Shown: positions 1-6,329, counted from the stretch's first letter. The stretch: 8,405 nt of DNA from Bacteroidota bacterium (GCA_030632865.1 DAOVTY010000132.1:1-8405), one strand, 5' to 3'. The notes: generated from the sequence alone by a model not told the origin. Made by a program: numbers and translations.

Positions 1-1070
1 AATCAGAATTATCACACATTCAAATTCATGCTCCCCATTTTCTCGACAATAACGAAACAGAACTTTATATTCAAGATGCATTTAATTTAGTAGATAAAAT
101 TAAATCGTTGGATTCGGTTAAGGCAGCTAGTCCTCGATTGATTGCCGAACCATTTATTATGGCGGCTCACGGAACTGGTGGTGGACGATTATTAGGGATT
201 GACACAGAAAAAGAAAAACAAGTAACCGATATTTTTGAACATTTAATTGATGGAACTTATTTGGAAAAAACCAGTAGAATGCCTCCGATTTTAATTGGAG
301 AAAAGTTGGCTAAAAAATTGAAATTAAAAGTAGGTTCGAAAGTAAATGTTCAAATGGTTGACCTTAGCGGAGATCTATCTTCTAAAGGTTATCGAATTTC
401 GGGAATTTACAAAACAGGAAATTCAACTTTCGACGAATCACATCTATTTGTTCAATATAAAGATTTACAAACGCAATTGGGAATAGAAAATGGTGCAGCT
501 CACGAAATTGCAATTATTGTTGATAAAGGCGATGAAGTATCTTTGGTAAAATCAACAATAAAAAATATAGCAAATAAATACGATGTACAAACATGGAAAG
601 AACTGAGTCCGGAAATGTCGTTACTAACAGACTCGATGGACCAATACATGTACTTTTTTATATTGATTATTTTACTCGGATTATGTTTTGGAATAATTAA
701 TACAATGCTAATGGCAGTTTTGGAAAGAACAAAAGAAATTGGAATGTTAATGGCAGTTGGAATGAATAAACGTAGAATTTTTGCAATGATTATTCTGGAG
801 TCGACTATGCTCACTTTAACAGGAGGAATTTTGGGAATACTTTTAGGATCAGGAATTACTAAATTCTTTGAAACCACTCCAATTGATCTCTCAATTTTTT
901 CAGAAGGGCTAGAAAAATACGGTTATGCAACTCAAATTAATACATCGCTACAAACCGATACATTGATAACAATAACAATTTTAGTACTGATAACCGGGCT
1001 TTTATCTGCAATTTATCCCGCACGGAAAGCATTGAAATTAAACCCTGCTGAAGCTACAAGAACGGATTAA
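1..1070 (+). CDS. ABC transporter permease, FtsX/MacB (LolC/E-like) family, 5'-truncated by the window edge
   Basis: Inner-membrane permease of the type that couples ATP hydrolysis to movement of lipoproteins, lipids or peptides out of the inner membrane. The frame is open from base 3, adding 35 codons (SELSHIQIHAP...) before the first possible internal start at 108, so the true start and first membrane helix lie outside the window. The visible 355 residues comprise most of a periplasmic MacB-type core domain (to about residue 205), then three predicted helices near residues 216-240, 260-285 and 320-338. Between helices 1 and 2 lies the FtsX coupling segment ERTKEIGMLMAVGMNKRRIF, which should dock on the ATPase. 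The C-terminus AIYPARKALKLNPAEA is the usual family ending. The ATPase gene follows after 56 nt without a terminator, so they form an operon. The substrate cannot be read from the sequence; LolC/E, MacB and other exporters share this architecture. Family call firm, substrate unknown. Confidence 0.92.
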   Translation, partial: SELSHIQIHAPHFLDNNETELYIQDAFNLVDKIKSLDSVKAASPRLIAEPFIMAAHGTGGGRLLGIDTEKEKQVTDIFEHLIDGTYLEKTSRMPPILIGEKLAKKLKLKVGSKVNVQMVDLSGDLSSKGYRISGIYKTGNSTFDESHLFVQYKDLQTQLGIENGAAHEIAIIVDKGDEVSLVKSTIKNIANKYDVQTWKELSPEMSLLTDSMDQYMYFFILIILLGLCFGIINTMLMAVLERTKEIGMLMAVGMNKRRIFAMIILESTMLTLTGGILGILLGSGITKFFETTPIDLSIFSEGLEKYGYATQINTSLQTDTLITITILVLITGLLSAIYPARKALKLNPAEATRTD

Positions 1071-1126
1071 ATTTGATTTAGATCAATATCAAAAAAACAA
1101 ATAAGAATAAAACAAAAATATATATC

Positions 1127-1810
1127 ATGAATATCATAGAAATTAATAACCTGCACAAAATATATAACAGCGATTCGGTTTCGGTACACGCAGTAAATGG
1201 AGTTGACCTCACTTTCGAGGAGGGTGAATTTTCAGCAATTGTTGGACCATCGGGTTCGGGTAAAACAACACTACTAAATCTTATTGGCGGATTAGACGAT
1301 GCAACTGAAGGTTCTGTTACTATCGATAATGTACAGATTGAAAAACTTTCAGCACGAAAACTTACCGATTTCAGGATGAAAAATATAGGCTTTGTTTTTC
1401 AGGCATACAACCTAATTCCGGTTTTAACAGCTAAAGAGAATGTAGAGTTTATTATGCATTTGCAAGGTGCTGATAAATCTACTAGAGATGCGAGAACCAA
1501 AGAACTATTAAATGAAGTTGGCTTGGGAGAAATGATGGATCGCCGTCCGTCTAAACTTTCGGGTGGACAACAACAACGAGTTGCTGTTGCACGTGCTCTG
1601 GCATCGAAGCCTAAGTTTGTTCTTGCTGATGAACCTACGGCAAACCTCGATTCAAAATCGACAGAAAATTTATTGGATATTATGGAGCAACTTAATAAAG
1701 AGGAAAAAATTACGTTTATATTTTCTACGCACGACCAGCGGGTTGTAAACAAAGCCCGGCGGGTTATTACAATAGAAGATGGCAAAATTATTAGCGATGT
1801 AAGAAAATAG
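1127..1810 (+). CDS. ABC transporter ATP-binding protein, LolD/MacB family
   Basis: Cytoplasmic ATPase that powers the upstream FtsX-type permease. At 227 residues it is the usual length for a stand-alone LolD-type subunit. All catalytic motifs are intact: Walker A GPSGSGKTT (residues 40-48), Q-loop FQAYNLIP with Q92, ABC signature LSGGQ (144-148) followed by QQRVAVARAL, Walker B FVLADE (164-169) with catalytic E169, D-loop NLD, and the H-loop histidine H202 in STHD. The QAYNLIPVLTAKENV stretch after the Q-loop is characteristic of the LolD/MacB/FtsE branch. The ATG at 1127 follows an A-rich leader with no Shine-Dalgarno site, which is normal for Bacteroidota; the protein begins exactly where family members do. 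It lies 56 nt after the permease, in the same orientation. Whether it serves lipoprotein release, as LolD does, or another export job cannot be decided here, so I give no symbol. Confidence 0.95.
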   Translation: MNIIEINNLHKIYNSDSVSVHAVNGVDLTFEEGEFSAIVGPSGSGKTTLLNLIGGLDDATEGSVTIDNVQIEKLSARKLTDFRMKNIGFVFQAYNLIPVLTAKENVEFIMHLQGADKSTRDARTKELLNEVGLGEMMDRRPSKLSGGQQQRVAVARALASKPKFVLADEPTANLDSKSTENLLDIMEQLNKEEKITFIFSTHDQRVVNKARRVITIEDGKIISDVRK

Positions 1811-1920
1811 AAAGAGAAGCGAATACAATGCTGCCCAAAAGAAAAGGAATAGGAAAAGAAGATTAGAAATAAATTAGCAGCTACATAAAATCCTTTTTGC
1901 GGAATTAACCAAATAAAAAA

Positions 1921-2583
1921 TTGAGAACAACAATAATCATATTATTTATAACCCTTGCAAATTATGTTTTTAGTAATAATGCAAAAACTGTTAACGAATT
2001 AAACACCGCAGAAAACGCAAATTACCTCTCTCCCATCGAAAAAGAAATTATTCTCGAAATAAACCTGTTTAGATCGAACCCAGCAAAATACGCAAACGAT
2101 TACATTGCACCTTTGGCTAAATATTATCAGAAAAACATATTGCATTATCCAAACGATAAATCAATAAAAACTCGCGAAGGAGTAAATGCATTGCACGAGT
2201 GTGTGCTAGATTTACAAAGTGCAGCACCGCAACCAATACTGTATCCAAACAAAGCATTAACAAAAGCTACCAACGATCATCAAAACGACCAGAGTAAAAC
2301 AGGAAAAACAGGACACACTGGAAGCGATCAATCTACCCTGAAACAGAGAATTGAACGTTATGGAAAATGGCAAGTTCGGATTGCGGAAAATATTGCATAT
2401 GGAAATACTTCAGCGCGGCAAATTGTTATTTTTTTGTTGATTGACGATGGTGTAAAAAGTCGTGGACATAGAAAAAATCTTTTACATCCTGACTACAAAA
2501 CAATAGGTGTTGCATATGGAAAACACCCAGTTTATGGTACAATGTGTGTTATGGATTTCGCAGGAGGAATTGAAGGTCAATAA
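1921..2583 (+). CDS. Secreted CAP-domain (SCP/PR1, YkwD-like) protein with a TTG start
   Basis: Probable exported protein of the CAP superfamily; bacterial members are secreted or surface proteins whose biochemical role is mostly unknown. Residues 1-18 (MRTTIIILFITLANYVFS) form a hydrophobic signal peptide. The CAP domain spans about 38-216: first helix IEKEIILEINLFRSNPAKYA (39-58), GHTG with H132, ENIAYG with E156, RGHRKNLLHPDYKTIGVAYG (181-200) with H183, and the closing strand MCVMDFAGG. H132, E156 and H183 occupy the classical CAP cavity positions, so the site looks intact. There is a stop at 1906-1908 in this frame and no in-frame ATG before the far C-terminus, so TTG at 1921 is the only workable start and gives a sensible signal peptide. 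It follows the ATPase by 110 nt, with no terminator seen. A link to the ABC transporter is possible but unproven. Confidence 0.88.
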   Translation: MRTTIIILFITLANYVFSNNAKTVNELNTAENANYLSPIEKEIILEINLFRSNPAKYANDYIAPLAKYYQKNILHYPNDKSIKTREGVNALHECVLDLQSAAPQPILYPNKALTKATNDHQNDQSKTGKTGHTGSDQSTLKQRIERYGKWQVRIAENIAYGNTSARQIVIFLLIDDGVKSRGHRKNLLHPDYKTIGVAYGKHPVYGTMCVMDFAGGIEGQ

Positions 2584-2663
2584 TACAAAACACTTCTATG
2601 ATCTTTGATTGTTCAAAAAAAGTAATTAACAATAAAAGTCATAAAAGAGTTATAAAATAAAAA

Positions 2664-3833
2664 ATGAAAAAAGCGATTCTTATTATATCAATTCTTTTAT
2701 CCTCACTGTTTGCCATCGCACAGTCCAACTTATCGTTAAATGGTTACATAAAAGAGTTGGGAATGTATTACAAACCTGTTGGCTCAATTCCAATTAGCGC
2801 AACCGATTCGCTTGACCATCTTTTTCTGAACCAAATTCATAACAGATTAAATTTTAGGTGGTATGCAACCAACGAACTTACTTTTGCTGTTGAAGCACGT
2901 AACCGTCTCTATTTTGGCCAAATGATAAAAAACTTTCCAGAGTATCAAGAGTCGATTGATGCAGACAATGGTTATCTCGATTTGGGAACAATTTTACTTT
3001 CAGGTGACAGTTGGTTTTTACATTCGATGTTAGACCGTGCCTGGATTGACTATACAAAAGGGAACTGGCAAGCAAGAGTTGGCAGGCAACGCGTAAATTG
3101 GGGATTAAATTTAGTGTGGAATCCCAACGACTTATTCAACACCTTTTCATATTTCGAATTCGACTACGAAGAGCGACCGGGAACCGATGCGGTAAAAGTT
3201 CAATATTACACAAGTGTTACTTCCTCGGCTGAATTGGTTTATAAAATAGGGCACAACAAAAACGAAACGGCAATTGCTGGAAAGTATCGTTTTACAAAAG
3301 CAAGTTACGATTACCAAATTATTGGCGGTTGGGTTGGCAAAGATTATGTTATTGGCGGAGGCTGGGCTGGCGATATTAAGGGTGGCGGTTTTCGTGGAGA
3401 GTTCTCCTATTTTCATCCCCGAGAAAAAGACAATGGTAGCGATAAAGTTTTTGTTGCTGCAATCTCTGGCGATTATACATTGCAAAACAGTTTATATTTT
3501 CATACCGCAATTTTATATAATAGCAATGGTGTATTAGGTCCTGCCGGAGGTAGAGGTTTTTTCGACACAGACCTTACAGCAAAAATGCTTTCGATGGGAA
3601 TGTTCAACCTATTTGGGCAAATATCTTATCCATTCACTCCTCTGTTTTCAGCTAACTTTTCTACTATGGTAAATCCTTCCGATGGCTCATCGTTTATTGG
3701 TCCGGCAGTAACTTATTCGTTGGGTAATAATCTGGAAGTAATGGTTAATGGTCAGCTATTTCTCGGTAAAACAGGAACCGAATATGGCGAATTTGGGAAA
3801 GCTGTTTATGGAAGATTAAAGTGGGCATTTTAA
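2664..3833 (+). CDS. Outer-membrane beta-barrel protein, DUF1302-like porin type
   Basis: Likely an outer-membrane barrel of 389 residues. Residues 1-19 are a signal peptide (MKKAILIISILLSSLFAIA, cleavage before QS). The mature part consists of alternating amphipathic strands rich in Tyr, Trp and Gly, and ends in KWAF; a C-terminal aromatic residue is the typical outer-membrane insertion signal. A central conserved-looking segment, GRQRVNWG (140-147) followed by WNPNDLFNTFSYFEFDYEE (152-170), resembles the motif of DUF1302-like and related Bacteroidota barrels. From about residue 220 on, many glycines (IGGGWAGDIKGGGFRGEFSY) suggest short tightly packed hairpins. ATG at 2664 follows an A-rich leader, 80 nt after the CAP gene. 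Barrels of this class often neighbour inner-membrane transporters, which fits the ABC genes upstream. No substrate can be named; the DUF1302 link is recognition by motif only. Confidence 0.8.
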   Translation: MKKAILIISILLSSLFAIAQSNLSLNGYIKELGMYYKPVGSIPISATDSLDHLFLNQIHNRLNFRWYATNELTFAVEARNRLYFGQMIKNFPEYQESIDADNGYLDLGTILLSGDSWFLHSMLDRAWIDYTKGNWQARVGRQRVNWGLNLVWNPNDLFNTFSYFEFDYEERPGTDAVKVQYYTSVTSSAELVYKIGHNKNETAIAGKYRFTKASYDYQIIGGWVGKDYVIGGGWAGDIKGGGFRGEFSYFHPREKDNGSDKVFVAAISGDYTLQNSLYFHTAILYNSNGVLGPAGGRGFFDTDLTAKMLSMGMFNLFGQISYPFTPLFSANFSTMVNPSDGSSFIGPAVTYSLGNNLEVMVNGQLFLGKTGTEYGEFGKAVYGRLKWAF

Positions 3834-3976
3834 AAAAGATCCAAAAATATAAAGTAAAGACTTTGCTCTTTTATCATTTTTCGAAAATGCAAAAATGAAT
3901 TATAGAAAAATTGAACAATATTGAAAGTATATAGTTATTTAGCAAATTGGAAAAACAGTTTGGATAAATTATTAGC

Positions 3977-4948
3977 ATGCGATTATTTTTTCTTTTATTA
4001 ATATCTATAATAATATTTCCAGAAAATACTTCTGCAAAAAAACTAGACAGCCTGAAATATACTCAACACAAAGAGCTTATTTTTGATTGGGATAACGATA
4101 TTTTAGTTTTTAAAGATTACTACTATACGCAGGGTGCACATATTTTTTATATAAATCCGGCACTCCGTAAAAACCCGGCAAATCATATTCTATTTCAACT
4201 TAAAAATGCAGACTATTATTATGGCTTAGGGGTAATTCAGGAAATTTATACTCCAAAAGATTTAATTGACACTTTGCTGAATACAATTGACAGGCCATAC
4301 GCTGGCACTTTTTATATTCGCTCGTTTGCAACGTCGGTTATTTCAAATAAAAAAATACGGTTCACAAATCAGCTCGATATTGGACTTTTGGGTCCACTTT
4401 CTGGAGCAGAACAAGCACAACGAATTATTCATGATTGGCTTGATTTAGGATTTCCAAATGGGTGGGACTTTCAAATTGAAAATCGCCCATATCTTAACTA
4501 CAACTTTTTAGTTGATAAAGGACTACTTTCAGTAAATGGTATTTTTGATTTTATGGGAAACTCGAGATTGCGTGTGGGTAACATTCACGATGATTTACAA
4601 GTTGGGGCAAATATAAGAATTGGAAGGTTGAACAACTTTTTTAAAGGATATAACCTGGGAAATAAAAGTTATGGTGAAAACCACGATTTTCAGTTCTATG
4701 TTTTTGGTAGTGCAAATGTTACAGCGGTTTTATATAATGCAACTTTAATGGGTGGAATTATTCCTCCTGAAAACAGCCAGCATTTTAAGCTAAAAGACAT
4801 TGAAAATGTAATAGGTGAGTTAAAAGTAGGAGCACAAATTACATATAAATTTGTAGGAGTAAAAATGCAAACAACATGGAAAACTCCTGAATTTGAAGGA
4901 GGGGAAAAGCACGGTTGGGGAACAATTGCAGTTTATTTTAGGTTTTAA
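3977..4948 (+). CDS. LpxR-family (DUF2219) lipid A 3'-O-deacylase
   Basis: Outer-membrane barrel enzyme expected to remove the 3'-acyloxyacyl chain from lipid A, a calcium-dependent hydrolysis in characterised LpxR proteins. It has 323 residues, near family length. Residues 1-20 are a signal peptide (MRLFFLLLISIIIFPENTSA). Family hallmarks appear in order: FDWDNDILVFKDYYYTQGAH (36-55), which supplies the N40-D41 pair and T51; DRPYAG (105-110); LGPLSGAEQAQRIIH (138-152), in which H152 matches the position of the catalytic histidine; and NGWDFQIENRP (161-171). The chain ends in VYFRF, a C-terminal phenylalanine typical of outer-membrane barrels. Residue equivalences to Salmonella LpxR are by motif recognition, not alignment. 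The 143-nt spacer before it may hold its own promoter, but I see no clear -7 box. It would act in the same membrane as the preceding barrel and could remodel lipid A in response to envelope state. Confidence 0.9.
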   Translation: MRLFFLLLISIIIFPENTSAKKLDSLKYTQHKELIFDWDNDILVFKDYYYTQGAHIFYINPALRKNPANHILFQLKNADYYYGLGVIQEIYTPKDLIDTLLNTIDRPYAGTFYIRSFATSVISNKKIRFTNQLDIGLLGPLSGAEQAQRIIHDWLDLGFPNGWDFQIENRPYLNYNFLVDKGLLSVNGIFDFMGNSRLRVGNIHDDLQVGANIRIGRLNNFFKGYNLGNKSYGENHDFQFYVFGSANVTAVLYNATLMGGIIPPENSQHFKLKDIENVIGELKVGAQITYKFVGVKMQTTWKTPEFEGGEKHGWGTIAVYFRF

Positions 4949-4963
4949 AAAGCAAATACAAAA

Positions 4964-4989
4964 AACCGCCCTGAAAACTCAAAACGGTT
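4964..4989 (-). terminator. Rho-independent terminator of the ssb gene
   Basis: Read on the - strand, AACCG pairs with CGGUU, and the stem continues as U.G, U.G, U.G, U-A, G-C, A-U, giving about 11 consecutive pairs with a 4-nt loop. A run of six Us (plus-strand A run at 4960-4965) begins within the end of the stem. On the + strand the three wobbles become A/C mismatches, so the hairpin is only good for - strand transcripts. It lies about 35 nt past the ssb stop. Confidence 0.6.
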
Positions 4990-4999
4990 CTTCTCTAAA

Positions 5000-5024
5000 T
5001 ACTTACTACTTTTTACTTACTACT
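5000..5024. repeat. 11-bp direct repeat (14-nt period) at the ssb stop codon
   Basis: TACTTACTACT occurs at 5000-5010 and again at 5014-5024, separated by TTT. The second copy overlaps the ssb stop codon (CTA at 5023-5025 on the + strand, TAG on the - strand). It looks like a small tandem duplication in the 3' end of the transcript; no function is apparent. Confidence 0.7.
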
Positions 5025-5364
5025 AATTCCCATTCTTGCCAAGCAACAAAACCGAATTAACAAGTATTTCTGTGATGTATTGTTTCTCTCCATTTTTATC
5101 GTCCCAAGTTCGATTTGTTAGTTTGCCTTCGATTGCAATCTCGGAGCCTTTTTTAACGTAGCTCTCAACAATCTCTGCTTGTTTTCCCCAGGCAACTAAT
5201 CGGTGCCAGGTAGTTTCACTTTGTTTTTCGCCACTTTTATCGCGGTAAATTTCGTTGGTTGCTATACTAAAATTAGCAACTGTTTTTCCACTGTCTAACT
5301 TTCTTACTTTTGGGTCGTCTCCCAAGTTTCCGATAAGCCTAACGCTGTTTCTTAAAGCATTCAT
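5023..5364 (-). CDS. ssb: Short single-stranded DNA-binding protein (SSB, OB fold) without acidic tail
   Basis: Binds single-stranded DNA during replication, repair or recombination. The 113 residues are almost entirely OB fold: NSVRLIGNLGDDPKVRKLDS (6-25), VANFSIATNE (29-38), SETTWHRLVAWGKQAEIVES (49-68), KGSEIAIEGKLTNRTWDD (72-89), ITEILVNSVLLLG (97-109). Aromatic residues W53, W59 and W87 fit base stacking. I choose the ATG at 5364 because family members begin with MNALRNSVRLIG-like sequence. A longer reading up to 5454 adds 30 non-SSB residues and would begin upstream of the -7 promoter box at 5434-5441, so it cannot be the real start. The protein ends LLLGKNGN and lacks the acidic DDDIPF-type tail used by canonical SSB to recruit partners, as in the shorter second SSB that Bacteroidota commonly carry. 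It is a single-gene unit with its own promoter and terminator. Confidence 0.92.
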   Translation of the reverse strand: MNALRNSVRLIGNLGDDPKVRKLDSGKTVANFSIATNEIYRDKSGEKQSETTWHRLVAWGKQAEIVESYVKKGSEIAIEGKLTNRTWDDKNGEKQYITEILVNSVLLLGKNGN

Positions 5365-5433
5365 AATGTTTATTTTAATGTTAATAATTTTAGAATCTGT
5401 TTTCTTCCAGACTCCTAAACGAAATTGATACTT

Positions 5434-5441
5434 CAAAGGTA
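5434..5441 (-). promoter_or_regulatory. Bacteroidota-type -7 promoter box of ssb
   Basis: The - strand reads TACCTTTG, a perfect match to the Bacteroidota -7 consensus TAnnTTTG. Transcription would begin a few bases downstream, near 5426, leaving a leader of about 60 nt before the ATG at 5364. No TTTG -33 element sits at the standard 19-21 nt spacing; one TTTG lies only 10 nt upstream. The box matters for deciding the ssb start. Confidence 0.55.
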
Positions 5442-5489
5442 GAGCGGGTACCAAACATTATCCGGTTATTAAATATTTGTAATCGACAA

Positions 5490-5509
5490 TAAACGTTTGC
5501 AAACGTTTA
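5490..5509. promoter_or_regulatory. Perfect 20-bp palindrome resembling a LacI-family operator
   Basis: The bases TAAACGTTTGCAAACGTTTA form an uninterrupted palindrome. It is made of two copies of AAACGTTT (itself palindromic) around a central GC. Operators of LacI/PurR-type repressors are commonly palindromes with a central CG flanked by A/T-rich half-sites, such as CAAACGTTTG, so the resemblance is good. The site lies about 50 bp upstream of the ssb -7 box and about 65 bp upstream of a start-less barrel fragment on the + strand. A near-match to a -7 box on the + strand (AATATTTG, 5472-5479) sits just before it, which would place the palindrome directly after a transcription start, a normal repressor position. 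No LacI-family gene is in the window, so regulator and target are unknown. Confidence 0.5.
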
Positions 5510-5575
5510 AAAACGGATATAATACTGTGTATTAACACTTTTATTTAATTAACAATAAAACTAATTTACATATAA

Positions 5576-5743
5576 ACTTATGGTAATACAATCGAATTTG
5601 AAAATCATGAATCAAATTTTGATACAGATTTCACCTATCTTTTAAAAGATAATTTTCAAATATATTTTTCTTTTGGAACAGGAATAAATTATACCATGAA
5701 TTACATCTCGATTGGTTTTAGCTGGAATATTGGAAGAGTTTAA
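5576..5743 (+). pseudogene. Start-less C-terminal remnant of an outer-membrane beta-barrel protein
   Basis: An open stretch runs from just after an in-frame stop (5573-5575) to TAA at 5741-5743. From 5582 it encodes GNTIEFENHESNFDTDF, then TYLLKDNFQIYFSFGTGINY, then TMNYISIGFSWNIGRV. The pattern of a strand TYLLKDN, a strand FQIYFSFGTG, a turn and a final strand YISIGFSWNI is what closes many bacterial barrels, such as the PF13557-like 'y.l..n.qldls.g.g....d.f...G.s.rf' ending. There is no ATG near its beginning; the only in-frame ATG is 16 codons before the stop. Only the last few strands remain, so this is read as the tail of a gene whose 5' part was deleted. It is not the end of either intact barrel upstream (RLKWAF and VYFRF endings). 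A chance open frame cannot be excluded because it is short. Confidence 0.5.
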
Positions 5744-5763
5744 ATAAACTATTATATACAAAA

Positions 5764-5789
5764 AAACCACCGCCCTCTGGCAGTGGTTT
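5764..5789 (-). terminator. Rho-independent terminator of the six-cysteine secreted protein gene
   Basis: On the - strand, AAACCAC-U-GCC pairs with GGC-G-GUGGUUU around the loop AGAG. This is an 11-bp stem with one U.G wobble, running into a run of about seven Us (plus-strand A run at 5760-5766). On the + strand the wobble is a C/A mismatch, so the stem favours - strand transcripts. It lies about 45 nt past the stop at 5835. It could also stop leftover + strand transcription from the barrel remnant, but there is no T run on that side. Confidence 0.75.
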
Positions 5790-5834
5790 AACTTCTCATA
5801 CTTCTATGAAAAAAATTGCGCTGTTTAAAATATT

Positions 5835-6329
5835 TTACAAATTGGCCTGATATTCGTCCTTCACTAAATTAGGGAAGTAACACGCTATCAATCCCAGTAA
5901 TTCATCATCCGTCTTTTCATTTTGGCAAATTACTCTCTGAGCAAAATAACCAACTCTGTCGAGTTTACAATCGTTCTCTGCAGTAGGAACTTCCTGATAC
6001 TTTTTTTCGATTTTTTTCACACCAAAAACTCCTTGATTACAAGTGTACTCAATTTCAAATCCTTCAGTTCGTACAATAAAAGTTGTACATTTTTTCTCTT
6101 TAACAAGTCCTATTCTAACCTCACAATTACTATTTGCATAATTCAAATCGTAGGTTTCTAAAGCCACATTGTTAACTACCATCGGAACATCGGCCTTAAC
6201 TACGGTATAATTACCAAAATCAGTTAATGAAGTTCCTTTAAGTGCTTGTCCATTTTTAATATCGCCGGCACTCGCACTCATTCCTAGAATCGCGATACAT
6301 ACTGTTAAAATAAATAATTTAGTTTTCAT
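5835..6329 (-). CDS. Secreted protein of unknown function with six mature cysteines
   Basis: I do not recognise a family. The 164 residues begin with a signal peptide (MKTKLFILTVCIAILGMSASA, cleavage before GD), so the product is likely periplasmic or outside the cell. The mature part has six cysteines at 69, 81, 97, 121, 135 and 150, an even number that could form three disulfides. C69-C81 and C97 sit in strand-like segments (NCEVRIGLVK, CTTFIVRTEG, FEIEYTCNQGVFGVKKI); C121-C150 lie in a more helical, charged C-terminal third (DDELLGLIACYFPNLV). There are no lipobox, membrane segment, metal motif or catalytic motif. The start is well supported: ATG at 6329 lies about 20 nt after the transcription start predicted from the TATATTTG box at 6357-6364. 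It is a single-gene unit with its own terminator, divergent from the dehydrogenase gene. A small extracellular binding or stress protein is possible, but function is open. Confidence 0.8.
   Translation of the reverse strand: MKTKLFILTVCIAILGMSASAGDIKNGQALKGTSLTDFGNYTVVKADVPMVVNNVALETYDLNYANSNCEVRIGLVKEKKCTTFIVRTEGFEIEYTCNQGVFGVKKIEKKYQEVPTAENDCKLDRVGYFAQRVICQNEKTDDELLGLIACYFPNLVKDEYQANL

Noticed and set aside
1399..1785. 128-codon - strand open frame inside the ATPase gene
   Set aside because: It lies antisense to a gene with all ABC motifs; its serine- and arginine-rich translation is a shadow of the coding strand.
3147..3537. Open frames on both strands within the barrel gene
   Set aside because: The 389-residue barrel frame has a signal peptide, strand pattern and terminal Phe; the others show no domain and overlap it completely.
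3834..3976. Possible terminator or promoter between the barrel and LpxR genes
   Set aside because: Only short AAAG/CTTT complementarity and no TAnnTTTG match; too weak to annotate.
5365..5454. N-terminal extension of ssb by 30 residues to a start at 5454
   Set aside because: The extra residues are not SSB-like and the codons overlap and precede the -7 box at 5434-5441; the OB fold starts at the ATG at 5364.
5580..5645. 21-codon ORF starting at the ATG at 5580 on the + strand
   Set aside because: Very short, no recognisable content, and out of frame with the more convincing barrel-like reading at 5582-5743.
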